64,000 bases of DNA, from assembly GCF_023487995.1 (NCBI RefSeq), contig NZ_JAMFKN010000003.1, positions 434,001-498,000 of the forward strand, read 5' to 3'. Position numbers and translations under genes: made by a program. The number at the start of each line of letters is the position of its first letter. The stretch's first letter is position 1. The notes under the pieces are model-generated. The model ran no database searches. It saw only the letters and a program-made list of their open reading frames with translations, and was not told the DNA's origin. Of the stretch, positions 54,474 through 62,572 are shown in pieces. This stretch comes from Thermohalobaculum sediminis (GTDB lineage: Bacteria; Pseudomonadota; Alphaproteobacteria; Rhodobacterales; Rhodobacteraceae).

Positions 54474-54531
54474 GCGTGCCTCCCTTGCGTCACTGCGCCG
54501 CCGCCTGCGCGGACCGGGCGGCGGTGCCAAC

Positions 54532-55644
54532 TCAGTAGGTGACGACCGCCCGGATCGACTTGCCCTCGTGCATCAGGTCGAAGCCGTGGTTGATCTGCTC
54601 GAGCGGCATGGTGTGGGTGATCATAGGGTCGATCTCGATCTTCCCGTCCATGTACCAGTCCACGATCTTCGGCACGTCGGTGCGCCCGCGCGCGCCCCCG
54701 AAGGCCGTGCCGCGCCAGACGCGGCCAGTCACCAGCTGGAAGGGGCGCGTGGCGATCTCGGCGCCCGCCGGGGCCACGCCGATGATGATCGACTCGCCCC
54801 AGCCCTTGTGCGCGCACTCCAGCGCCGTGCGCATGACCTTAACGTTGCCCGTGGCATCGAAGCTGTAGTCCGCGCCGCCCTTGGTGAGGTTCACGAGGTA
54901 GGGGACGAGATCGCCCTCGACCTCGGCGGGGTTCACGAAATGGGTCATGCCGAAGCGCTCGGCCATCGCCTTCTTGCCGGGGTTGACGTCGACGCCGACA
55001 ATCTGGTCGGCTCCCGCCAGCCTCAGCCCCTGGATCACGTTGAGCCCGATACCGCCGAGCCCGAACACCACGCAGCGCGAGCCGATCTCGACCTTGGCGG
55101 TGTTGATCACCGCGCCGATCCCGGTCGTCACGCCGCAACCAATATAGCATATCTTGTCGAAGGGAGCGTCCTCGCGGACCTTGGCCACCGCGATCTCGGG
55201 AAGGACGGTGTAGTTCGAGAAGGTCGAGCAGCCCATGTAGTGCCGGATCGGCTCGCCATCGAGCGTGGTGAAGCGCGACGAGCCATCCGGCATCAGCCCC
55301 TGCCCCTGCGTCGAGCGGATCGCCTGACACAGGTTCGTCTTGGGATTGAGGCAGTAGTCGCATTCGCGGCACTCGGGCGTGTAGAGGGGGATCACGTGAT
55401 CGCCCTTCTTCACCGACTTCACGCCGGGCCCGACCTCGACCACCACGCCCGCGCCCTCGTGACCAAGGATCGCCGGGAAGAGCCCCTCGGGGTCGGCGCC
55501 GGAGCGGGTGAACTCGTCGGTATGGCAGATGCCGGTGGCCCGGATCTCGACCATCACCTCGCCCGCCTTCGGGCCGTCGAGATTGACCTCGGTCACCTCC
55601 AGCGGCTTGCCCGCCTGGAACGCCACGGCTGCACGGGTTCTCAT
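54532..55644 (-). CDS. frmA: S-(hydroxymethyl)glutathione dehydrogenase (class III alcohol dehydrogenase)
   Basis: The 370-residue zinc enzyme has catalytic Zn ligands C40 (TGICHTDE) and H62 (GHEGAG), four structural-Zn cysteines (C92, C95, C98, C106), and the NAD-binding GLGGIGL in a Rossmann core. The RPFQLVTGRVWRGTAFGGA tail is class III-specific. It oxidises S-(hydroxymethyl)glutathione to S-formylglutathione. The ATG at 55644 has GGGGAGG. It diverges from pqqA and leads the operon with SRPBCC and fghA. Confidence 0.96.
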   Translation of the reverse strand: MRTRAAVAFQAGKPLEVTEVNLDGPKAGEVMVEIRATGICHTDEFTRSGADPEGLFPAILGHEGAGVVVEVGPGVKSVKKGDHVIPLYTPECRECDYCLNPKTNLCQAIRSTQGQGLMPDGSSRFTTLDGEPIRHYMGCSTFSNYTVLPEIAVAKVREDAPFDKICYIGCGVTTGIGAVINTAKVEIGSRCVVFGLGGIGLNVIQGLRLAGADQIVGVDVNPGKKAMAERFGMTHFVNPAEVEGDLVPYLVNLTKGGADYSFDATGNVKVMRTALECAHKGWGESIIIGVAPAGAEIATRPFQLVTGRVWRGTAFGGARGRTDVPKIVDWYMDGKIEIDPMITHTMPLEQINHGFDLMHEGKSIRAVVTY

Positions 55645-55927
55645 CGCACGGTCCTCCCCTTGTCGTCGGTGGCCAGCGCGCGTTGGGCGCGGAGCATCCA
55701 CCCTGTCGCTGCGCAGTTGGCCGAGAGGGAGGGCCGATTTCAACCGCAAATTTCCGCCAGGCGGCAGAGGCACACCCGGCGCATCGAAAACCGCCGCGCG
55801 CGGCCCGCTGGTCGGGCCCGCGCGCCGAGAAAGGTATTGACGCCGGGCCGCGCTGCGTCATCCTGTCCGGCACGGCATCGGGCGAGTCTGCCGGATGCGA
55901 CGACCGTGACAACCGGAGGAATCGAGA

Positions 55928-56020
55928 ATGGCCTGGACCGCGCCGACCATCGAGGAAGTGACCTGCGGCATGGAAATCAACATGTATTTCCCGGCCGACG
56001 AGGACGGCACCCTCTTCTGA
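55928..56020 (+). CDS. pqqA: PQQ precursor peptide PqqA
   Basis: The 30-residue peptide reads MAWTAPTIEEVT at the start, holds E16 and Y20 (MEINMY), the two residues joined to form PQQ, and ends in an acidic tail. GGAGGA is seven bases before the ATG. This is the ribosomally made substrate that PqqE crosslinks with PqqD's help. It opens the pqqABCDE operon 28 bp before pqqB. Confidence 0.95.
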   Translation: MAWTAPTIEEVTCGMEINMYFPADEDGTLF

Positions 56021-56048
56021 GACGAAGCGGAACCGGCGCGGAGGTCGC

Positions 56049-56954
56049 ATGACCGCCCTTCGCGCTGTCATCCTCGGCGCCGCCGCGGGCGGGGGCCTTC
56101 CGCAGTGGAATTGCGGATGTACCAATTGCGCGGCTGCGCGGCGAGGAGAGATCCCGGCGCAGTCGCAATCATCCGTTGCCATTTCGGCCGACGGGGATGG
56201 CTGGGCCATCCTCAACGCCTCGCCCGACATCGGGCGGCAGCTGTTCGCGACGCCCGCGCTTCATCCCACGGGACCGCGCGACGTGCCGATCCGGTCGGTC
56301 GTGCTCACGAACGGCGATATCGACCATGTGGCAGGGCTGCTCACGCTGCGCGAGAAGCAGCCGTTCACGCTCTGGGCGACGCCGGACATTGTCGGGGTGA
56401 TCGCCGCGAACCCGGTCTTCGACGCCTTGGACCGAGAGCTTGTCCCCCGGCACAGCGTGCGGCTCGGGGACGCGTTCGAGCCCGCGCCGGGCCTCGAGGC
56501 ACGGCTGTTCGCCGTGCCGGGGAAGGTGCCGCTCTATCTCGAAGGCCCCGAGGCCGAGGTCATGACCGATCTCGAGGGCGAGCAGACCGTGGGGGTCGAG
56601 TTGCGCGCGGGCTCGCGCCGCGCCCTCTACATCCCGGGCTGCGCGCGGATGACGCCGGCGCTTCGCGGCCGGCTGGAGGGCGCCGATCTCGTCTTCTTCG
56701 ACGGCACGCTCTGGCGCGACGACGAGATGATCCGGCTGGGCCTTGGGCGCAAGACCGGCGCGCGGATGGGGCACATGTCGATGGACGGCGAGGCGGGCTC
56801 GATTGCCGCATTTCGCGACATCCGCGTCGGGCGCAAGGTGTTCGTGCACATGAACAACACGAACCCGGTTCTCGACCCCCGCTCGGCCGAGCGGCGGGCG
56901 GCCGAGGCGGCGGGCTGGATCGTGGGACAGGACGGGATGGAGATCGTGACATGA
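56049..56954 (+). CDS. pqqB: PqqB, PQQ biosynthesis metallo-beta-lactamase-fold oxygenase
   Basis: The 301-residue protein has the PqqB N-terminus (AVILGAAAGGGLPQWNC) and a metallo-beta-lactamase-like core with the DIDHVAGLL ligand segment and an internal Cys-rich motif (CGCTNC). Known PqqB is a non-haem iron hydroxylase acting on the crosslinked Glu-Tyr intermediate. It overlaps pqqC by ATGA. Confidence 0.95.
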   Translation: MTALRAVILGAAAGGGLPQWNCGCTNCAAARRGEIPAQSQSSVAISADGDGWAILNASPDIGRQLFATPALHPTGPRDVPIRSVVLTNGDIDHVAGLLTLREKQPFTLWATPDIVGVIAANPVFDALDRELVPRHSVRLGDAFEPAPGLEARLFAVPGKVPLYLEGPEAEVMTDLEGEQTVGVELRAGSRRALYIPGCARMTPALRGRLEGADLVFFDGTLWRDDEMIRLGLGRKTGARMGHMSMDGEAGSIAAFRDIRVGRKVFVHMNNTNPVLDPRSAERRAAEAAGWIVGQDGMEIVT

Positions 56955-57706
56955 CCGCGCAACCGCTCTCGCGCGAGGCCTTCGAGGCACGGCTCCGCCG
57001 GATCGGCGCCGAGCGCTACCACGACAAGCACCCCTTCCATCATCGGCTGCACGGCGGACAGTGCACGCCCGACCAGGTGCGCGCCTGGGTGATCAATCGC
57101 TACTACTACCAGTCGCGCATCCCGATGAAGGACGCGGCCTTCATGTCCCGCGTCGAGGACCCGGCGTTGCGCCGCGCCTGGCGCTCGCGCATCGAGGACC
57201 ATGACGGCGCCGAGGGGCGCGAGGGCGGCATCGCGCGCTGGCTGAAACTGGCCGAGGCCGTGGGGCTCGACCCTGCCTACGTCGCCTCGGCGCGCGGGGT
57301 GATGCCGGCCACCCGCTTCGCGGTCGATGCCTATGTTCGCTTCGTGCGGGAGAAGACGCTTCTCGAAGCGGTCGCATCCTCGCTGACGGAACTCTTCGCG
57401 CCCAAGATCCATTCCGATCGGATCGAGGGACTGCTGAAGCACTACGCCTTCGCCAATGACGTCTCGATGAGCTATTTTCGCAAGCGGCTCGACGAGGCGC
57501 CGAAGGACGTGGCCTTCGGCCTCGCCTGGGTGCTCGACCATGCCGACACGGCCGAGAAGCAGGACGCCGCCGCCGCCGCGCTCGAGTTCAAGACCGACGT
57601 GTTGTGGGCCCAGCTCGACGCCCTGTGGCATTCTTACGTCGAGCCCGCGCGCATCCCCCCCGGCGCCTGGCAGCCCGGGGAGGGGCTGCAGGCCGTGGCG
57701 GCATGA
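56951..57706 (+). CDS. pqqC: PqqC, pyrroloquinoline-quinone synthase
   Basis: The 251-residue all-helical protein has the PqqC hallmarks YHDKHPFHHRLHGGQC, RYYYQSRIPMKDA and the late VLDHADTAEKQ. It catalyses the last eight-electron, cofactor-free oxidation and ring closure to PQQ. Overlaps with pqqB (ATGA) and pqqD (ATGA) keep it tightly coupled. Confidence 0.96.
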   Translation: MTAQPLSREAFEARLRRIGAERYHDKHPFHHRLHGGQCTPDQVRAWVINRYYYQSRIPMKDAAFMSRVEDPALRRAWRSRIEDHDGAEGREGGIARWLKLAEAVGLDPAYVASARGVMPATRFAVDAYVRFVREKTLLEAVASSLTELFAPKIHSDRIEGLLKHYAFANDVSMSYFRKRLDEAPKDVAFGLAWVLDHADTAEKQDAAAAALEFKTDVLWAQLDALWHSYVEPARIPPGAWQPGEGLQAVAA

Positions 57707-57984
57707 CCGGGCTCGCGGAACAGGCGGTGCCGAGGCTTCTGCGCGGGGTGCGGACCAAGTTCGATGGGGTGCGCGGCATCTGGGTGCTGCTGGCGCCCGA
57801 GCGCACGCTCAAGCTCGATGCGGTGGGCGCAGCAATCCTTGCCGAGACCGACGGTACGCGGTCCTTCGGCGAAATCGTGGACCGGCTGGCGGCCAGGTAC
57901 CAGGCGCCGCGCGAGCGGATCGCCGCCGATGCGGGGACCTTCCTCGCCTCGCTGATCCAGCGGCGGATGGCGGAGGCGGAATGA
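57703..57984 (+). CDS. pqqD: PqqD, PqqA-binding chaperone
   Basis: The 93-residue RRE-fold protein has LLRGVRTKFDGVRG, VLLAPERTLKLD and the GTRSFGEIVDRLAARY helix. It binds PqqA and presents it to the radical SAM enzyme PqqE. Here it is a separate gene, not fused to pqqC or pqqE as in some organisms. It overlaps pqqC and pqqE by ATGA. Confidence 0.94.
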   Translation: MTGLAEQAVPRLLRGVRTKFDGVRGIWVLLAPERTLKLDAVGAAILAETDGTRSFGEIVDRLAARYQAPRERIAADAGTFLASLIQRRMAEAE

Positions 57985-59102
57985 ACACGCAAGCTCAGAC
58001 CACAGCCGCCCGGCCCGTCGCGGTCCAGCCGCCGATGGCGATGCTGGCCGAACTCACTCATCGCTGCCCGCTCGCCTGCCCTTACTGCTCGAACCCGCTC
58101 GAGCTCGCGGCGAAGGCGTCCGAGCTCTCAGCCGCCGACTGGGCGCGGATCTTCGGGCAGGCAGCCGAGATCGGGGTCCTGCAACTGCACCTGTCGGGCG
58201 GCGAGCCCGCCTCGCGGCGCGATCTCGAGGAGATCGTGGCCTCGGCCCATGCGGTCGATCTCTATACCAACCTCATCACTTCCGGCGTTGGGCTGACCGA
58301 GCGGCGTCTCGACGCCCTCGTCACGGCCGGGCTCGAGCACATCCAGCTCTCGCTGCAAGGGGTGGATGCCGCGACGGCCGACCGGATCGGCGGCTATCGC
58401 GGCGGCTTTGCGCGCAAGATGCAGGTGGCCGGGTGGATCGGCACGCGCGGCATTCCGCTGACACTCAACGCCGTGATGCATCGCCAGAACCTCGACCGCC
58501 TGCCCGAGACGATCGAGATGGCGGTCGAGATGGGCGCCCGGCGGCTCGAAGTCGCGACCGTCCAGTTCCACGGCTGGGCCACGCTGAACCGCGCGGCCCT
58601 GATGCCCACCCGCGCGCAGGCGCGCGAGGCTAGCCGGATCGTGGCCGAGGCCCGCGAGCGGCTCAGTGGCGTTCTGGTGATCGACTACGTGACGGCCGAC
58701 CATCATGCCGACTATCCCAAGCCCTGCATGGGCGGCTGGGGCTCGACCGGGCTCAACGTCACGCCGGACGGGCGGGTGATGCCCTGCCACGCGGCGCACA
58801 CGATCCCCGGCCTCGACTTCCCGCGCGCGCCGGAGACCCACCTGGGCGAGATCTGGCGCGACTCGGCGGCCTTCAACGCCTTCCGCGGCTTCGACTGGAT
58901 GCAGGAACCCTGCCGCTCCTGCGAGCGCAAGACGCGCGATTTTGGCGGCTGCCGCTGCCAGGCGATGGCTTTCGCAGGCGACGCGCGCGCGACCGACCCC
59001 GTCTGCATCAAGTCGCCGCTGCACGCGCGCCTGCAGGAATCGGCCGAGGCGGACGCGGCGGCCGAGGGGGTCGCGCTGGTCTACCGCGAGGGCCCCGCCT
59101 GA
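57981..59102 (+). CDS. pqqE: PqqE, radical SAM PqqA crosslinking enzyme
   Basis: The 373-residue enzyme has the radical SAM triad C29-x3-C33-x2-C36 (HRCPLACPYCSNP) and GGEPASRRD. The C-terminal SPASM domain has its cysteines in MPCHAAHT, EPCRSCERKT and GGCRCQ. It forms the Glu-Tyr carbon-carbon bond in PqqA. It closes the operon; no pqqF-type protease is adjacent, so the peptide must be released by another protease. Confidence 0.96.
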   Translation: MNTQAQTTAARPVAVQPPMAMLAELTHRCPLACPYCSNPLELAAKASELSAADWARIFGQAAEIGVLQLHLSGGEPASRRDLEEIVASAHAVDLYTNLITSGVGLTERRLDALVTAGLEHIQLSLQGVDAATADRIGGYRGGFARKMQVAGWIGTRGIPLTLNAVMHRQNLDRLPETIEMAVEMGARRLEVATVQFHGWATLNRAALMPTRAQAREASRIVAEARERLSGVLVIDYVTADHHADYPKPCMGGWGSTGLNVTPDGRVMPCHAAHTIPGLDFPRAPETHLGEIWRDSAAFNAFRGFDWMQEPCRSCERKTRDFGGCRCQAMAFAGDARATDPVCIKSPLHARLQESAEADAAAEGVALVYREGPA

Positions 59103-59114
59103 CGCGGGCTGCGC

Positions 59115-59540
59115 TCAGGCCGGGCGCGAGCGCATCGCCATCGCGGCGCCCCAACCCAGCATCCCCGCGATCATCGAGGCCGCGAAGATCCATCCATTGG
59201 CGTCGGTGAGCCCGATGATCGCGAGCGCAGGACCCGGGCAGAGCCCGACCAGCCCCCAGCCCAGGCCGAACAGCGCCGCACCGCCGATCAGCCGCCCGTC
59301 GATCCGGCCCTTGGGCGGCCCCGGCATCTCGGCCCCGCAGAGCGCCCGGCCCCGCCGCGCCGCCACCCGCCAGGCGACTGCCATCGGGATGAGCGCCCCC
59401 GCCATGACGAAGGCGAGCGTCGGGTCCCAGTCCCCCGCCACGTCGAGGAAGGCCAGCACGCGGGCGGGGTTCACCATGTCCGAGACATAGAGGCCGAGGC
59501 CGAACAGGGCACCCGAAAGCCCCGCCGTCAGACCGCGCAT
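59115..59540 (-). CDS. YeeE/YedE-family membrane protein, small half (PmpB-type)
   Basis: The 141-residue protein has about four membrane spans and the YeeE/YedE-type motif LIGGAALFGLGWGLVGLCPGPALA, where the Cys sits in a GLCPGPA loop. This DUF6691-like half pairs with the similar 59542 protein to form a sulfur-species (thiosulfate or persulfide) permease. It starts 1 bp after its partner's stop and ends the sulfur operon. Confidence 0.87.
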   Translation of the reverse strand: MRGLTAGLSGALFGLGLYVSDMVNPARVLAFLDVAGDWDPTLAFVMAGALIPMAVAWRVAARRGRALCGAEMPGPPKGRIDGRLIGGAALFGLGWGLVGLCPGPALAIIGLTDANGWIFAASMIAGMLGWGAAMAMRSRPA

Positions 59541-59541
59541 C

Positions 59542-59955
59542 TCAAAGCCCCCCGATCACGTGCCGCGTCACGAACACGGTGAGCGCGGCAACGACCATGA
59601 ATGTTCCCGTCGCCGCCATCGAGCGCGGCGACAGCCGCGACAGGCCGCAGACGCCATGCCCCGACGTGCAGCCGCTGCCGAGCCGCGTGCCGACCCCGAC
59701 AACGAGTCCGCCCGCGATCACGAGGCCGAGCGGCGCCGCGGGTGCGATCACCGGAGCGCGGCTTGCGAGCCCGACGAGGCCGGGCGCCGCAATCAGCCCC
59801 GCGAGGAACGGAAGCCCCTCGTCCAGCCGGCGCCCCGCCAGCGCCTCGCCCAGAATGCCGCTGATCCCCGCGATGCGGCCATTCGCAAGCAGCAAGAGCG
59901 CTGCCGCACAGCCGATCATCAGCCCGCCGAGCAGGCCGAAACCCCAATCTGGCAT
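59542..59955 (-). CDS. YeeE/YedE-family membrane protein (PmpA-type)
   Basis: The 137-residue membrane protein has the GLGFGL-like start (LLGGLMIGCAAALLLLANGR) and the conserved VVGVGTRLGSGCTSGHGVCGLSRLSPRS segment, in which the cysteines of GCTSGHGVCG carry sulfur substrate. It partners with the 59115 gene. It lies 12 bp downstream of the persulfide-dioxygenase-like gene, a common sulfide-detoxification set. Confidence 0.9.
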   Translation of the reverse strand: MPDWGFGLLGGLMIGCAAALLLLANGRIAGISGILGEALAGRRLDEGLPFLAGLIAAPGLVGLASRAPVIAPAAPLGLVIAGGLVVGVGTRLGSGCTSGHGVCGLSRLSPRSMAATGTFMVVAALTVFVTRHVIGGL

Positions 59956-59966
59956 GGTCGTCTCCG

Positions 59967-60827
59967 TTACAGCCGGTTGAGCGGGACCTTGAGATAGACG
60001 GTCCCGTTGTCCTCGGCGGGCGGCATCCGGCCCGCGCGCATGTTCACCTGGATCGAGGGGATGATCAGCCTCGGCATCCCCAGCGTCTCATCGCGCGCCT
60101 CGCGCATCGCCACGAAGTCTTCCTTGCTTCGGCCGGCGATGTGGACGTTGCGGGCACGCTCCTCCGCCACGGTGGACTCCCAGGCGTAGTCCTCGCGCCC
60201 CGGCGCCTTGTAGTCGTGGCACATGTAGAGCCGCGTCTCGTCGGGCAGGCTCAACAGCTTCTGGATCGAGTCCCACAACTGCGCGGCCGAGCCGCCAGGG
60301 AAGTCGCAGCGCGCCGTGCCGTAATCCGGCATGAACAGCGTGTCGCCCACGAAGGCCGCATCACCGATCACGTAGGTCAGGCAGGCGGGCGTGTGCCCAG
60401 GCGTGTGCAGCACGGAGCCGGTAAGGCCGCCGATCGCGAAGCGGTCCTGCTCGCGGAACAGCCGGTCGAACTGCGAGCCGTCGCGCTCGAACTCGGTCCC
60501 GGCGTTGAAGATCTTGCCGAAGGTGTCCTGAACGACGCGGATGTTCTCGCCGATGCCGATCTTGCCGCCCAGCTCGCGCTGCAGGTAGGGCGCGGCCGAC
60601 AGATGGTCGGCATGGACATGCGTCTCGAGCAGCCATTCGACCTTCAGGCCATGCTTGCGGACATGGGCGATGATGCGGTCCGCCGAGGCCGTCGAGGTCC
60701 GCCCCGCGGCATTGTCGAAATCGAGCACCGAGTCGATCACGGCCGCCGCAGCGCCTCCGGGATCGCGCACGACATACGAGACCGTGTTGGTCGGCTCGTC
60801 GAAGAAGGCCGTCACGTCCGGCGTCAT
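59967..60827 (-). CDS. Persulfide-dioxygenase-like metallo-beta-lactamase protein
   Basis: The 286-residue MBL-fold protein has the metal motif ETHVHADHLSA (H70, H72, D74, H75), a later HTPGHTPACL and an MCHDYKAPGRE segment typical of ETHE1/Blh-type persulfide dioxygenases. It has no rhodanese or DUF442 domain. It probably oxidises glutathione persulfide to sulfite. GGAGG precedes the ATG at 60827. It is followed by two YeeE/YedE genes, the sulfur importer/exporter half-pair. Confidence 0.9.
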   Translation of the reverse strand: MTPDVTAFFDEPTNTVSYVVRDPGGAAAAVIDSVLDFDNAAGRTSTASADRIIAHVRKHGLKVEWLLETHVHADHLSAAPYLQRELGGKIGIGENIRVVQDTFGKIFNAGTEFERDGSQFDRLFREQDRFAIGGLTGSVLHTPGHTPACLTYVIGDAAFVGDTLFMPDYGTARCDFPGGSAAQLWDSIQKLLSLPDETRLYMCHDYKAPGREDYAWESTVAEERARNVHIAGRSKEDFVAMREARDETLGMPRLIIPSIQVNMRAGRMPPAEDNGTVYLKVPLNRL

Positions 60828-60942
60828 CGCGTCCTCCGCATCTGTCCTCCACTGGTCGAGATGGGCATGCGGTCAGCATACTACAACAGACGGCTGTGCA
60901 AAGTGCCGGGGTTTCAGGCACAGGCCCCAACCACGGACAGCC

Positions 60943-61632
60943 TCAAGCCGCGCGCGTGGCGCCGACGACGAAAGGCGCGAGCGCCGCGAAGTCATCGAAG
61001 CTCAGAACCGTCTCGAAGCTCTCGACGGGGCTCTTGCGATAGCCGCGGGTGAAGAGCGCGAACGGCAGCCCCGCGGCACGCGCGGTGGCCGCATCGGTCT
61101 CGCTGTCGCCGACATAGAGGCCGTCGGCCGGCGCCGCGCCGAGGCGTTCGAGGCAGAGCTCAAGCGGCGCGGGGTCGGGCTTCATCACCGCGAGCGTGTC
61201 GCCGCCCACCACCGCGCCGAAATGCCGCGCGAGGCCGAGCCCCTCGAGCACCTGCCGTGTCGGCCCTTCGGGCTTGTTGGTGCAGAGCCCGAGCGCGCAT
61301 CCCGCCCCGGCGAGCGCGTCGAGCGCCCCCTCGACCCCCGGATAGGGGCGGGTGAGCACCGCGGGGGCCGCGTGATAGGCCTCGCGGAAGATCCCGAAGG
61401 CGCGAGCGCCCAGCGCCTCGTCTGCGCCTCCGGTCGCGGCCAGACAGCGCTCGACCAGCTTCGCCACGCCGTTGCCCACGAACGAGGTCACCTGCGAAAG
61501 GTCGAGCGGCGCGCGGCCGAGCGCGGCCAGCATCACGTTTGCCGCCGCGTGAATGTCCGGCGCGCTGTCGACCAGCGTCCCGTCGAGATCGAACACCACC
61601 GCACGGGGGCGCGCCGTCATACCAGCACTCAT
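60943..61632 (-). CDS. gph: Phosphoglycolate phosphatase
   Basis: The 229-residue HAD phosphatase has motif I VFDLDGTLVDS (D15, D17), motif II/III (CTNKPEGPTRQVL; VMKPDPAPL) and motif IV GDSETDA. It removes phosphate from 2-phosphoglycolate, formed by Rubisco oxygenation or DNA repair. The ATG at 61632 overlaps the thioredoxin-like gene's stop as TGATG; a GTG at 61647 is the alternative start. Confidence 0.9.
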   Translation of the reverse strand: MSAGMTARPRAVVFDLDGTLVDSAPDIHAAANVMLAALGRAPLDLSQVTSFVGNGVAKLVERCLAATGGADEALGARAFGIFREAYHAAPAVLTRPYPGVEGALDALAGAGCALGLCTNKPEGPTRQVLEGLGLARHFGAVVGGDTLAVMKPDPAPLELCLERLGAAPADGLYVGDSETDAATARAAGLPFALFTRGYRKSPVESFETVLSFDDFAALAPFVVGATRAA

Positions 61633-62186
61633 CAGCCTTGTTTCCACTTGATCGAGCAGCCCACCGACGCGACCTGCCCAGCAGGACCGCGTCCGGTCTC
61701 GGCGACCTGCTTCATGGCGAGGAACAGGTCGCGGCGCAAGCCGGGCGGCCCCGCCTCGCGCCGCGAGGCATCGAGCCTGCCCCGATACTGCAGCCCGAGG
61801 CCCGCGTCGAAGCCAAAGAAGTCCGGCGTGCAGACCGCGTCATAGGCGCGCGCAACCGACTGGTCGGCGTCCACGAGATAGGGGAAGCCGAAGCCGGCGC
61901 GCTGGGCCTGGGCGCGCAGGCCATCGGGGCCATCATCCAGGTAGGCGGCGGCGTCGTTCGAGCAGATCGCGACGGATCCGACGCCCAGCGCCGCAAGGTC
62001 GCGGGCGTCGCGCGCGATACGCGTCTCGACCGCGCGCACATAGGGGCAGTGATTGCAGAGGAACATCACCAGCAATCCCCTTGGGCCGGCGATCGCGTCA
62101 CGGCGGTAGCTGCGGCCGTCGATGCCCGGCAGATCGAAATCCGGCGCGGGCCAGCCGAAGTCGCAAAGCGGTGTCTCGTTCGCCAT
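61632..62186 (-). CDS. Thioredoxin-fold / AhpC-TSA-family protein
   Basis: The 184-residue protein starts MANETPLCDFGW at 62186 (GAGGGCGGG upstream). The thioredoxin-like core reads FLCNHCPYV (C44-x2-C47). A second block (AGFGFPYLVDADQSVARAYDAVCTPDFFGFD) is typical of the group of thiol-dependent AhpC/TSA-like proteins of this length. There is no signal peptide, so it is cytosolic. It is coupled to gph. Confidence 0.88.
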   Translation of the reverse strand: MANETPLCDFGWPAPDFDLPGIDGRSYRRDAIAGPRGLLVMFLCNHCPYVRAVETRIARDARDLAALGVGSVAICSNDAAAYLDDGPDGLRAQAQRAGFGFPYLVDADQSVARAYDAVCTPDFFGFDAGLGLQYRGRLDASRREAGPPGLRRDLFLAMKQVAETGRGPAGQVASVGCSIKWKQG

Positions 62187-62572
62187 GGTGCCCGCCCTCA
62201 CTGGATCGGTCGCTCCGTTCGCCGTGACAGCTTGGCGCGGCGCGGCGCACCCCTGTCAACCCCGCAGCCGGTCCTTGCTCCACGCGCATGCCCCACGCGA
62301 AAGTCGCGAGACCGATGTTCGAGGCCCGCACGCGCGGCGCACGCGCGCATGCTCGTTTGCGCCGCCCTCGGTGCGGGCGCGCACCGCTTCCGCCCGCCGG
62401 AGGGGTGGCGTGGTCGCGCCATCCGCACACACCGCCACACGGCGCCGCGCTTCAGGCGCAAGGCCCTCACCGCCCGCCCTGCCAGGAGTCATCCGGGCGT
62501 GTCGAGCGGCGTCGCCGGCCGGACGCTTCCCTGTCACACCTCGCGCGGTATCCGGCGCCGGCAGGCACCCCC
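62187..62572. other. Gene-free stretch before the RTX gene
   Basis: No supported gene lies in this 386-bp stretch. Minus-strand frames of 80-110 codons here are Arg/Ala-rich shadow frames of GC-rich DNA. CCGGCGCCGG (62552-62561) can form a small hairpin near the 3' end of the RTX gene. Confidence 0.5.
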
